Shown here piece after piece: positions 37,194 to 48,657 of a stretch of 64,000 bases of DNA; position 1 is the first letter of the stretch, and each line of letters starts with the position of its first letter. Below the pieces are notes generated by a model. That model ran no database searches. It had not been told where the DNA came from and saw nothing but the letters and a program-made list of their open reading frames with translations. Position numbers and translations under genes: made by a program. Source of the DNA: Beta vulgaris subsp. vulgaris (taxonomy: Eukaryota > Streptophyta > Magnoliopsida > Caryophyllales > Amaranthaceae); contig NC_079205.1 in NCBI RefSeq assembly GCF_026745355.1, forward strand, positions 379,283 to 443,282, given 5' to 3'.

Positions 37194-39298
37194 CTACCGC
37201 TTTGATGGTCTCACATCATCATCTCCATCATCATCACCAGAATCATCCTCGTCTTTGCCTGACCTTTTGCGTTTAGGTGGGGCCTCTACCTTTCCACCAT
37301 CCTCCTCATCATCATCATCTTCATCGTCATCCTCTTCATCTTCATCACTATCTTCTTCCTCACCATTCTCCTCGGGCTCAAAATCAGAGGCCTCCAACTC
37401 GTCTTCAGCGGGAGCAACAGGGCGGACAAGGTACCCGGTATCAGGCTCCTATAACATAAGATTCAACAGTCCATCAAACACCAAAGATGAGCCACAACAT
37501 TTGGCATCATTCATTTTCAACAAAAACAAAACGTCTAAATCCTAGTTGCTCCTAAGTTGGTTCAACGACAAACTAACATTAGTTCAATCAACTCAAATTG
37601 TGTATTCTTCAAAGGACATCCTAATTAATTTCTGCTCGTTCAATCACAATTCACAATATTACTATGAACTAACCCAGACATAAAAATACTTGGCAATGGT
37701 AAATCCAGCACATAAAAACCCAAGAATAATGGAACAGTATTATTGTATCAATAATTGAATAGCAAAAGGCAACAAAAGCATATCAAAAATTAATAAATTT
37801 TACTAAATTCTAACAAAACATATCAAGCCAAATTCCCTAGAGAATCAACCCCTATCAAGCACAGAAACTCTAGGAGCTCGGCTTGACACATTCCCACCCC
37901 GCTCAAAACCCTAACCATTTCCGTGCTAAAAATGTGATAAAATGGCAAAAAGTCGAGGTTTTTTTCCATTTCGGGAGTCGGAAAACCCAGTCATTTCAGA
38001 CAGTGTTTACTCCGACACCTTCATTTACCTCAAAAACAGGATGTCGTGTCGTGTCCGACACAACACTTTACTTGGATACTTCATTTTAAACTAAAAACTT
38101 GATTCTTTGCCGAGTCGAACACTTAGACACCCGTATCCGAGTAGACACACAATCCATGTATGAGTAACAAAGATTTAAAATCAACAGATCCAAAATCCAA
38201 CCATAACAATTCTGCTCAATTAAAAGAGATTCAGGAAATAAAAACTTCATATCACAAGAAACATTTTCTCCACCCCAAAAATCAAATCAAAAACTAAAAA
38301 ACTTTAGAGCTACCGTTCTAAGAAAAGTCAAAATTACCCCTAATCTTCAGATCTACAAATGAATGATAAAATATACACTAACGTACATACAAACGACGCT
38401 AAATTTCATATTTAACCAAAAAAAAATTAATCAACAAAAAGTTAGCATCACTCTTCAGAGTTCAGATAAACAAAGACAGATTTTTAAAAACAAAAAAAAA
38501 ATTAAAAAAAAAACCTAAAGTTCAGAGAATTTCCCCAATAGCAGCAATAGTCGCAATTTGACAACTATGACCTCGAAAATGACCAAAACACCCTCTAAAC
38601 AGTTATATATGTATAGATCTACTAATCCATGTATAAAATATGTATAGATCTAGTCTAAAATTCCACAGATCAAATTCCAAAAAGAACAAAAAAGTGCAAG
38701 TAAACCAAAAAAAACTCAAACAACATAAAACATGAAAATATAACAGAAATTGCACGAAGAAGAACAATATAATGAGAAAATACACGAAGAACAACAAATT
38801 AGTGAGAAAATTCACAGATCTTAAAATTTTCCAAGCATAATTTTCGCTAGATCTAAAAAAAAACGCAGAGATCTGAAACATTAAACAACAAAATCAAGAG
38901 TAATATAGAATAAGTAAAACAATATAATAAATTAGTAAGAAATTTGTTACCTCATCATCACCTTCATCATCGTCGTCATCATCGTCATCGTCGTCGTCAT
39001 CATCGTCATCGTCCGCATCATCATCTTCATCATCAACAGATTGAACAGCAGGACCATCAGAAGATTGTATACCTTCTTGTGCTCCATCCTCATCACCATC
39101 ATCATCACCATCTTCATCATCATCATCTTCATCATCATTATCATCATCATCGTCATCGTTTTCACCATCTTCTTCCTCACCATCAACTTCATCTTCCTCA
39201 ACAACTTGTTCAAACTCCTCTTTTTTCTTTCCATTCATGGCGATAACTTCCTTCTTCGTTGCATCAATTTCTCTCTCCTCTTCCATCATCATCTTCAT
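37194..39298 (-). CDS. Very acidic plant protein (Asp/Glu-rich, basic KR tail)
   Basis: Exon 1 is 39298-38951 (116 codons) and exon 2 is 37448-37194 (84 codons plus stop), joined in phase 0 across an intron 37449-38950, giving 200 residues. The donor GATGAG|GTAACA and the acceptor TTATAG|GAGCCT are good. The first half becomes an almost pure run of Asp encoded by GAT/GAC. Exon 2 carries the non-repetitive motif EPDTGYLVRPVAPAEDELEA followed by SDFEPEENG, an acidic stretch, then PPKRKRSGKDED and a final RPSKR. I recall plant proteins with this order, usually annotated uninformatively as acidic or prothymosin-like (or, wrongly, VHS3-like). The KRKR motif and acidity suggest a nuclear or histone/ribosome-assembly role, but that is inference. 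Its upstream DNA is a relic of the sucrase/ferredoxin-like gene. Confidence 0.82.
38952..39180. repeat. (GAT/GAC)n trinucleotide tract coding for poly-Asp
   Basis: On the minus strand this exon segment is nearly all GAT, GAC, GAA and GAG codons, including an uninterrupted run of about 16 Asp. The plus strand gives matching His-rich nonsense frames. Such a tract is likely to vary in length. Confidence 0.9.
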
Positions 39299-39398
39299 CT
39301 TATCTTCGCAGAATTTTTGGAATAATTTTTCTTAATTTTTATTTTTTTTGTAAATTAATTTGGGGAAGAAAAAAAGGTAAAGCAGGGGAGTGAAGGAG

Positions 39399-40690
39399 CT
39401 TACTATGACGGCGACCTAATGGCTAATAGCGTTAGGTCTTGAGTTGACGATTTTACCCTCTTCGATTTTTTCTCTAAATAAAATCACAATTGATGGTCCA
39501 TGGGCTAAATATTCATTGTTATGGGTTGTTTTAATGTCCGAGTTTGGATGGCCCATCAACCCATCACTAATGTTGTGGGCTTGAAAGAGGGGGGAGCAAA
39601 GGGAAAAGTGAAAAAGAAAATAACACAACTTAACTTTCGTCAATTGACATTAAATTAGGGTATGTTCTTCCCAGTTTATATTCAGTCACTTCTGTTCAAT
39701 TTAATTCACTTCAGTTCTAGACAATATTTTTACTCTCACATATCACTATTCAGTTCAATTCAATTTAATTCAGTTCAACTGTTTTATGCCAAAGAGAACA
39801 GACCCTTAGTATAAGTCCACCTTACGTTGTTCCTAAAAAGGATCACTTTGTAAGTTAATATGATTACTCTACGAGTTACAAGGATCACTTTAAGATAATG
39901 GATCACTCGGTGTCTTAAAGGGACTACTAGTACCATAAGTGGTTATGGACATTAGATTGTGGTAAGACGGTCTTATATGAGATTTATTGATAAATGAAAC
40001 AATGTTTTGTTGAGAATTATCATGGAAGATGCCAGATTCTAAGTGAGAAAATATACTACTAGAGTTTAATTTATGTCTTCATACTTGCCCCCCAAGCAGT
40101 GTCATAAACTACTAGAGTTTAATTTATGTCTTCATCACATGTTGTGATATTAGTATTGACCTAATGGGTCCTTTATGCAGCTAAATGTGTTGTAGATAAA
40201 CATTATGAAGAGGAGAATGAAATGTGAAATGTGCAGTCAACATTTGTTTATCTTTTTCAATCAGATATGGAGTTTTGTAATGTCAATGGATTATTTGTAA
40301 GTATGTGATTTCTTATTGATGTATAAATGAAATATGGATTTCAGTCCAATAATCCTATATTGTCGAAGGGCCCCTATTTTCTATACCAATTTGGCAAAGA
40401 CCGCACCTTTTTTCTAATTAATCCTAATACCAATATGATCATTACGCTGGTGCGAAAACAGCGAAAACATACATTGAAACATTTTTTTTGGACCCCCTTT
40501 CGAGAACTCGTGGTACGATGAATTTCCTCTGGGTTGGGCTGGACTGCCCTCGCACAGGACCACTCACCTAGAGGATTGAAACATATCTATTATTGTACCA
40601 TGTTCGAAAATGATGTTGGTTCCTAAATATTGGTAAAGAGAAAAACAAACATGGTGTGATATCTGAATATCATGAATAGATCCAACAGCT
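39399..40690 (+). pseudogene. Partial, deleted copy of the sucrase/ferredoxin-like gene (intron 1 joined to 3' end)
   Basis: 39399-39640 matches intron 1 from about 16878 (TTACTATGACGGCGACCTAA). 39996-40130 matches 17265-17590, with the 52-bp repeat. At 40135 it jumps to the gene's 3' region (TGATATTAGTATTGACC) and follows 19805-20175. Exons 2 to 5 are absent, so nothing can be coded. A Tourist-like MITE and about 180 bp of other DNA have been inserted at 39658-39995, and about 120 bp more (around 40445-40610) is missing from, or was never in, the parent. The two copies differ by many substitutions, so the duplication is not recent. Confidence 0.85.
39658..39805. mobile_element. Tourist-like MITE (GGGTATGTTCT family), copy 1
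   Basis: The ends GGGTATGTTCT and AGAACAGACCC are inverted repeats, flanked by a 3-bp TTA target duplication (39655-39657 and 39806-39808), as in PIF/Harbinger elements. The interior is TTCAGTTCAATTTAATTCAG low complexity. It is 148 bp and sits inside the duplicated relic, so it inserted after the duplication. Confidence 0.8.
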
Positions 40691-41860
40691 ATTAGAAAAT
40701 GAGGAAGTACTTATAACTTTTTTTTTGTAGTAATAGAACATCAGAAAACCAAAAAGGTGAGCTTGTTAAACTCTGAAGTCTAAGAATGCAATTACAGTTT
40801 CAAGTGGAAGATACAGCCACAGGCATAGTTGGCTCACATTTTCATCGATGTGCTGAAATGGACGAGCTGAACATTCAGCAACTGTGCTCTTCCACGCCCT
40901 GGTAAACTCTCTCTCTTGGATGTCGTTGAGGCAGCTGCCTTGCGCGCTCAAGAATGTGCCTTACACAGTTGAAAAGGGGCCGACCTTTCAGGGCAAGAAA
41001 CGCGATCTGCACGATCAAGCCTCCTGTAACTGCTGCAATGGTTACGGGTTCCATGGTGTAAGAACAGACTTGGAGTGATGTTATGCTACAACTTTGTTTG
41101 TGTTTACAAATCCTATTTTATTGTGATAACAATGTGGTTTGTTAATGATATAAATGCTTTTCTTCAAACGCTTATTTAAGTAGTTTAAAGTTTCAGATTA
41201 GTAGTAAGACTTATACGTTAGTTACAGGTGCATATGAACTTTCAATCAAGTCAGTTTCGGTAGTTACTCTAATACTCATTAATGTTTAGTACAATTTCTG
41301 AATTTAATGTCCTTACTTGTCTAGAAAGCCTTATAATTAAACCGTCTATTCTAATAGTTTGTGATGTCCTTTTTCGATATCATTGTCTATACGAATTCTA
41401 CTAACCTTGTGCGTCTTCTACAGGACTATCTATTTGTAGATATATCAAAGTGCGAAGGGAGAGGAGACGATATAAAAACTAGGGGAACATATGTAATCAT
41501 ATATGTTGATAGATAACAAGAACGAGGGGAACACATATAATCATTTATCAGGTGGTTAAAAGAAATTATACAAGATATTCTGAATATGACCTGCTTTTGT
41601 TCAGTCCTGCCTAAACATATATAAGTAGAGATACTCATACAACATCCACGCTAAGGTGGCTTTTTCATGCCTCGACCATTTCCGACATGCCAGCATCGAG
41701 GTAATGCTAAGCATTGATACATAATACATAATCGAAGATGAAAGTCTTCTCTTCAAGGACTAATGCCGTAGTGAAGTAATTCACGGTTTCAACGTTGGTA
41801 CAGTGTCTAAAAGACTGAGGACCAAAAGGATAAAGAAACCCCTTCTGGATGTTCTCTATA
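40691..41860. other. Spacer between the relic and the SEC14-like gene
   Basis: Apart from the small frame at 40875-41054, no gene is seen. The part next to 41860 is the probable 3'UTR of the SEC14-like gene. Confidence 0.4.
40875..41054 (-). CDS. Small hypothetical protein, 59 aa, one hydrophobic helix
   Basis: The frame starts MEPVTIAAVTGGLIVQIAFL, a plausible membrane segment at residues 4-22, continues with a basic, Arg-rich half (ILERARQLPQRHPRERVYQG) and stops after HSC. The stretch is clearly more GC-rich than its surroundings, and a second frame stays open across the same bases and beyond the stop (40766-40951), as if an older coding sequence had been frameshifted. I do not recognise the protein. 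It could be a real small gene, a decayed exon, or chance. Confidence 0.35.
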   Translation of the reverse strand: MEPVTIAAVTGGLIVQIAFLALKGRPLFNCVRHILERARQLPQRHPRERVYQGVEEHSC

Positions 41861-44800
41861 TCAGTTAATTTTGATGTCTAGATCACTTAGCTGTTTCGAG
41901 AGTGATCTTACAAGCCCGTTTTGATCCTTTTGATCTTCCAATCGATGAAACTCCGATTCTATAGTTTTAGCAATTCTGGCATCATTGGCGTCAGGCTCGG
42001 GGAACGCCACGTGAAAGGATCCTTGTTTCAAGGGTGGTGTTGGATTAGATTGCTGCTTCACATAATTGTATAGCTCTTGATGGAAGGGATGATCTACAGA
42101 GAAACAATTATCGATCATCCCATTTCTAGAATGTCGAGAGGACCCGGATCCTTCTCTCTTGCAAAAATGTGGCAGAGATGCATAATCCATGATCTGCATC
42201 CAGGTTGCATTTCAAATAACAGTGAGGCTCTTAAAGGGTACAAATGTAAGAACGGAACTGTGAATTATTAACACACCTGGTCTATGATAATAACACTGTT
42301 CCATCAAATATTACACCCTCATGTCTAAGTCCAACTTGAGCAAAATGAATTATAGTATCAAAAGAAAACAGAATACAAAATCCCAAATCACTCGTGGATT
42401 TTGGTAACCCAATTATAAGTGACAGGGATCGTAATGAATTTCTATGTAACTTTTGTATGGAAAGTCCCATGGTAATGCAACTTCATCCCCAAACATGTGT
42501 TTCTATTCATAAAGTTTCACCACTACTTAGAAGTGGTTGGAAGTGATGATGAATAGCAAGGGAAATTTCTAAGAAACAGATGTATGAGGATGGACAAGCA
42601 TTACTATGAATATTGGATAGAGATTATCTTCCTTAAATTATCTATAAATTAATTACCATTGCCGTCAATTATTACACCTTTCAACAAAAGCCATTAAAAC
42701 AACGGTTTTCTGACAATGATCATATATCCATCTGCTAAGTACCCATCAGTGTGTATTTTTACCAATCAATCCACCCCTTCCCTTCCCTTGAAAAATTCTC
42801 AAACAGAAATATAAAATGCAAAAACAATTTTTTCAGGGCTTGACAAATTTGGGATCATGTGAAGATATAGTAATGTTTCTCGATAGCATGTAATAATCCA
42901 GAGCATAGTTCATCTGATCAAAGGAATAGTTGTGTCCTATGAAATAAGTTGCGGTCTTTAGGATGTGAATGGCTCAGTAGTTTTAGTAATTGTGTCAAAA
43001 TAACTAAATTAAAATCAAGAACATGCACCTGAATACTGAATCAGGAAGCATGATCTAAGATACACTTATTTCATAGTCAGTTAAATATGTTTACCTTCAA
43101 CAAATCATCCTTGCCACATCCTTGGAGAACCTGAATTTTCTTCCGAGTTCTCTCTTGCAAAAGAGGCCTAACAACCTGCCATTATACCATTAGAAGTGGG
43201 CCATCTTTGGCAGCATACTCTCTGTGGAAAAAATATAAGGAGGCAAACCTTCCAACATGCTGAAAATATGTATGGTGCATTGACGATGTAATAGGTATCC
43301 GTCTTCTCTGGATAGTTCAAGTCATCAATAGTAGTTATGACAGTTAGCAACTGCAAATGAACAGCAGTGATGAATTGTATGAGTGTTAATAACCTAATTT
43401 AGGGTAAAATAAACCAGTTCCGCAAATTTTCACAAACATTACAAGGAATAAAATTATTAGAGGACCATAAAGCATCAGTTTAAAGAAAGAAAAAATAGTC
43501 AATAAAGAAAAAGAAGGAATGAAACAGGAAAGGGCAGGAGCAGGGGCATAATTTTTTCATATTGAAAGGTAAGATTCCCTAGGATATGTTCCTGTCGCCG
43601 CGTAATGGTGTAGGATCTATGTAGCTGTACCCAGCAATTGAGATGAATCTTGGGAAAGGTGGTAGAGCTTGTTGAAAAGATGAGATTCCAAGTACATTGA
43701 AATGGCTTCCACCCAAAAGGAGGAAGCAGAAGTCTAGACATATTTTTTTACATCACATATGCTGTTCGATATCATATCAAAGGAACCAATCAAGTGGGAA
43801 ATCATTTAATGTTTCTGTCACAATAATATATGTTACTACAAGGCAAACAGTCACCAACTTTGGTCCCAGTTCCCAAAAGCTAATTCAAACTGGGGAGGTA
43901 ATTAAATCTAGATTGTGATAAGAGGCAATATAAGCAGGAATGTTCAGAAAATGTCTCGACTCCCCTACAACTAACTTAGTCTTCCAGCTCCAATCTCCTC
44001 TTTCTACGAATCTACATCACTCAAAGGATATTCACGAGGAAAAGAACAGATCAAGGTTTGAAAAGGTACCTTTACTTGGTTAAGGGCCGAAAATTTCAAG
44101 CCAGTCATGTCAAGTACTTTAATACAGGTACTAATTGGTCGCCCATACTTCTCTGATGCCATTGGCTGCAAAACACAAATCACAAGAGTCCTTTAGTTAG
44201 AGAAAAACAAGGACAAGCTCTACACAACTGCATCCATGCTAGCATCATACTCACCAATATGATACGGTCTCTGTATTCATTCAATTGGATGTGCGACTGC
44301 ACATAGTAGTGTACCTAGAGAAAGACATGATGCAAATAAGTAATAATAGTAGTAATTATATACAAGATAACATAGGAATTGAGAGCAGAGAGCTCTACTT
44401 TTTTCTATTTACGCCAAATAAAATATCTTTGAGCAACAATCGACAACAGCATACTGATGGCCAAAGAGACTAGATTTTCCCTACCATACCCAAGCGACAT
44501 GCCAGGCTAAGAAACAGAGAACTTACTAAAGCAAATGGAATACTGAATACCTAATCATAGTATTGATCATCAGTGAACTTACAATAATCTTACAAAGCTG
44601 CAGAGAAGGCAATTACCCACGGGATATCTTGATATATAAATGACTAACAAGGGCGAGAAAAATGAGGGTTTATCCAAAACCATGGAATACCCAAGTCCAA
44701 AATCATGGAAATCATCTGTGAACTTAGATTAATCTAATAAAGGTTCACAGAATATGCCCGCCGGACATATTGATCTCAGAGAAGGGCTCAACAATTCAAC

Positions 44801-46836
44801 TATCCAGATGACTGGCGAGAGTCCGTTTCTATTTAATTTTTCCTCCGAATTTCTTAAGAAAGACTAGCGGTACTCTGAGCATGTAATCAGCAAAGATACA
44901 ATATAAGCAACTCAATCCTGCTTTTCACTCATCACACTTTCCAGTTAGAGATAAGGCCCACAAGTGAATAACTTACAGATGCTTTGTCATATGTGCTATG
45001 CCCCACACCAACAGCGATGACAGGCATACCCTGATTAACACAATCACAACAAACTATTATCAGCAGAGAAAATAAATATAGTTCTTTGCAAAGCAGGCTG
45101 GATGTAAATGCTAGCAAAGGTGAACGGAAGAAGCTGGTTTTACCTCCTTTGAGTAACCCGAAAGTCCTATAAGCGCCGATTCACGCACTTTTCTGTAAAG
45201 CTCAGCAGGAAGAATTGGTTTCTGGGTAAATTAAGGGCTGGATTAGAATGATAGACCATAATTGTAGGCCCCTCGATGCATAATCCACCGAAGGAAAATA
45301 TGGTAATTCCTAAAATAAATTGGTCTTTTCTTAACGCATTCTAAACATGATGTGCATGTATTTAACTTAGTTTTACACACATCAAAATGCTGAATGAGAT
45401 ACATTGAACAGACAGTGTATACAATCAGATTTTAACCACCGTGAATGAGAATGATGTAAGCATAGTGATGCTTGAACTTGAAAGAAGATATCTTCAAACT
45501 TCAGATAGATTATTACCCCGTGTATGTCTATTTTCAGCCTTTTGTCATAAGTAAATGCTATCCATCAAAAATGCAAAGAGTGATGATATTCATCATTACC
45601 CATGAGTTGTATGACATGTCTCATGTGCAGTAGCTAGAGCGAAGATCATAAGCTTCCACTTACTGTTAATATATTGTCAATCTCATTTTGTACCCTCCAA
45701 TTCAAAGCGTCAACCAACTGCAGAAATTCAACATGTCAGAATAACTTCAAAGTGTAATCCACAAAGAAACTTTACACCGTATGTAACAGAGTATCAACTG
45801 AGATCAATATCATTTACCATTTTGTGTGCCTTGTCAACATTCCATTCCCTAGCTCTAAGAAACCGAGTAAGAGTTTCAGTTGGGTACCCCTGATGCATAT
45901 TCTGAAATACACGATAGAAAGAAAGGGCAGCTAAGTAAAAGCAATCCTAGTCTTAGAACTCCGAAAAATATAAACACTACAATCTTTCACATAACCAGCA
46001 CAAGAAACAGAACCGTGATCACCATCAACTCTAAATCCATGTAATAACAATTATAAACTGGAGCTGCATCAAAATTCAGTCAACTTGACATTATCGGGTC
46101 AAGAATCCTCCAAATTTTCAACAGCAATCAGAATACAACCATCACCAATCACCATATCCATCAACAAAGTAAGGAATTCGCAACTCGTGCCGCAAACTAT
46201 GAAGATCATGCAGAAGTTTGGTGGCAGATCTAGTTGATGTAGATAATTCTTCAACCACCCACATATTGATGATAGTTTACCAGATCAAAGCTTTCAGACC
46301 AAAGAACCATTAAACAGTGTCGGTGTTCCAGAAATTCCAATTACAATGATGAGATTGTTACTAAAGCTTTCCACCCATCTAGCTACTATAACACTCAATT
46401 ATCTATGTAAAGATGAGGAAAAGTCAAAATTGGTGACTTTTTGACCAATTTCATCAGACCAATTCAACCAAACAAGCAATAATTATTTCAAAAATAGCAT
46501 TAAATCACAGAATTACAAGAGATTTACACTAAATCAGATCAGAATAATTAAAAATACCCAAAATTACTAAAAAAAATCTGAAAATATAGTAGAATTAGCT
46601 CAACTGACCTGAAAAGTCTGCTTCAGTGACTCATCAACTGCATCAAAAAAACCCCATTTAAAGAAATCAATCAGGGTAGATCAAAGATCAGAACTTTATA
46701 ACTTTACTACAAAAATTTTGGGGAAATTTAATTGGTAATAATAACAAAAAAAAATTATAAAGAGATAAAGATAGTACAAACCTCCTTCCATTAAACACTC
46801 AAACTGTTTAACAGCATCATCATTGGCGATACCCAT
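41861..46836 (-). CDS. SEC14-like (CRAL-TRIO) phosphatidylinositol transfer protein
   Basis: Eleven exons, all in frame with GT-AG introns: 46836-46782, 46637-46609, 45901-45818, 45717-45664, 45221-45144, 45030-44977, 44314-44255, 44165-44070, 43350-43249, 43175-43095 and 42193-41861. They total 1026 nt, or 341 residues. A CRAL-TRIO N-terminal helical part comes first (FLRARxWNVDKAHKM near residue 45), then the lipid-binding domain at about 90-260, with ILDM-type text (CIKVLDMTG), DDLNYPEKTDTYYIVNAPYI and FSACWK, the hallmark strand-helix of the hydrophobic pocket. Such proteins move or present phosphatidylinositol and phosphatidylcholine at membranes. The sequence closely resembles what I recall of Arabidopsis At1g55840, a short SEC14 protein without the GOLD domain of patellins or the nodulin domain of long SFH proteins. 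The exon-1 ATG (MGIANDDAVKQFE) matches the family start. Confidence 0.93.
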
Positions 46837-47952
46837 TTCGAATTTGCAGCCAAAAACCCACTACAAATTAAGCAAGAACACAAAAATAAAAAAAACCCAC
46901 TGAAAATCTGAGGTGGGTCCCTTAAATTTGGGATCTTTAAGAACCCTTTTCAATCCTTGAAGAGATTTGAAGCAAAAACCAAGGAGAGGTGTAGAAACAA
47001 GAACAATAGTAGTGGAAGAGAGAGATAGAGGTGAAAGTTTGCCCCTTTTTTTGCTTCTTTTTTTTTTGACAATTTCTCTAGAAAAATGGAGCTTTAACTT
47101 TGAAACACCCACCTCCTCTGCAATATGGATTTTGCTCCACGCCTTTTATGATGGAAGAGTGAAATCAGAGCACTATTAAGTAGTTGAGTTTAGAAAACAT
47201 TTTAAATTAATGAGAGTTAAGTACTACTAATCTACCATAGAAAAAGATGTGTTCTTTATGAAAAGAAAAAAAAAAAAAAAATATACGAAAAAAAGTGGAA
47301 GATTATTACCTCACGTATGAATAGTGTAAGATTGAGGTGATTTTTTCTTAATTAGCATCAATTATTTCTATATTAGAATCTTCTTACTTTTTTGTCCTTT
47401 TTTCAATTTTTTTCAAAAAAGTTGGGGACTAATAATGGGTTGAATCGCATTTTTAAAATTCTATATTTGATTCGACCTTTTATTTTTACAAGAGAAATAT
47501 ATAAAATTTGATTTTGTTTCTATTTCTCGAATATGAATTTAGTTATTTTTGTTAGTAAAATCCGCAAAAGATTAAAGTTTTATAAAACAATGATATAGTA
47601 TCTAAGATTGTCAACAATGCAAATATAATTTTTTTCATGCAAGGTAGTTTTAATCTATCAGTTGTTGATAAGCGAGTTCAAGTAGGTGAATATTGCATAA
47701 GCTCCTCTCAAATTGAACTTTTATCTGTGTCATAAATTTTTCAAATGATACTAGTTAGAGAAGTGTGTTTTAATACTTATTTGCAACTCCAAGAGCTACA
47801 TATATTAATCCTTTCCATGCGGTTTTGGACTATATTGAATTGTCATGTACTTCTTTTTTATCATGTTCATGAGGATCTTCTTAAAATCTTAACTATAACT
47901 ATAAATTATAACAACAATAAAAAGATATATAGGTATTAGGAAGATGGGAACT
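46837..47952. other. 5' region of the SEC14-like gene and intergenic DNA
   Basis: The likely leader lies between 46837 and about 47050, rich in CT on the minus strand (AG on the plus). Beyond that the DNA is AT-rich with an A run near 47265-47282 and no gene. Confidence 0.45.
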
Positions 47953-47959
47953 TCACTAT

Positions 47960-48188
47960 TTTTCTTTTTTTTATTAAGAAAGATAATTGATCTGAAAACC
48001 AACTCCTGCTAGGCTACTAGCTTATATGACACACCTGCTCATAGGTTTGGGTACAAGACTAAATGGTTCAAAAGTAAATGTCCCAGCAATATGTTGGGAT
48101 CGATGAGGATTCGAACCCTAGATAATGTCCTAAAATTCGAGGTGGTCCTCCACCAAGCTACCACCTCTCCCTCGCTCTAATGGAAGCC
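47960..48188 (-). mobile_element. tRNA-derived SINE, nearly complete
   Basis: On the minus strand it begins near 48188, carries box A TAGCTTGGTGGA (complement of 48149-48160) and box B GGTTCGAATCC (complement of 48107-48117), then about 120 bp of non-tRNA body, and ends in an A-rich tail (plus-strand T run 47960-47972). A 7-bp TCACTAT target duplication borders it (47953-47959 and 48189-48195). Pol III boxes, A-tail and target duplication together define a SINE of 229 bp. Confidence 0.85.
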
Positions 48189-48195
48189 TCACTAT

Positions 48196-48657
48196 ATGGG
48201 GTTTTATTTTTCAATAAATGTTTCATTTAGCATTGTCGTAGTTCTTATCTTCTCAACTCAAATATATCAATATTTAGTACTTTACTCGCCATCGTAGAAG
48301 TGTCGGATTATATGAAAAATTGCATGCTAAAAACATGAGATTTACTTTGAGAACACATTGTGACATTATTCTTCTCAGTTGAAAAAATGTCAAATCGGAA
48401 AATCAGATTATTAGAAAACTATTTTTTTAAAAATAAACATGAACAAAAAAATATATTGGGATTAAAGAGCCGGTGCTATAAGGAAAATATCCAAAATCTT
48501 ATAAGTAAAAATTGTAAAATTCAGTTGGGGCAATTATCCCCGACCCGTTAATTCTTTTCAAGCTGGATCCACTTTTATAATTGTCTACAGATAGAAATAA
48601 ATGTCAAAATCTTTAAAAGCTCAAATCACATTAAATAATAATGTGCTCTTTTCCAAC
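48196..48657. other. AT-rich intergenic DNA
   Basis: Nothing recognisable: no gene-like frame and no paired repeat ends. Confidence 0.4.

Noticed and set aside
38944..39246. His-rich and Met-rich frames across the acidic gene exon
   Set aside because: They are the other phases and strand of the GAT/GAC repeat; only the Asp/Glu frame joins to a conserved second exon.
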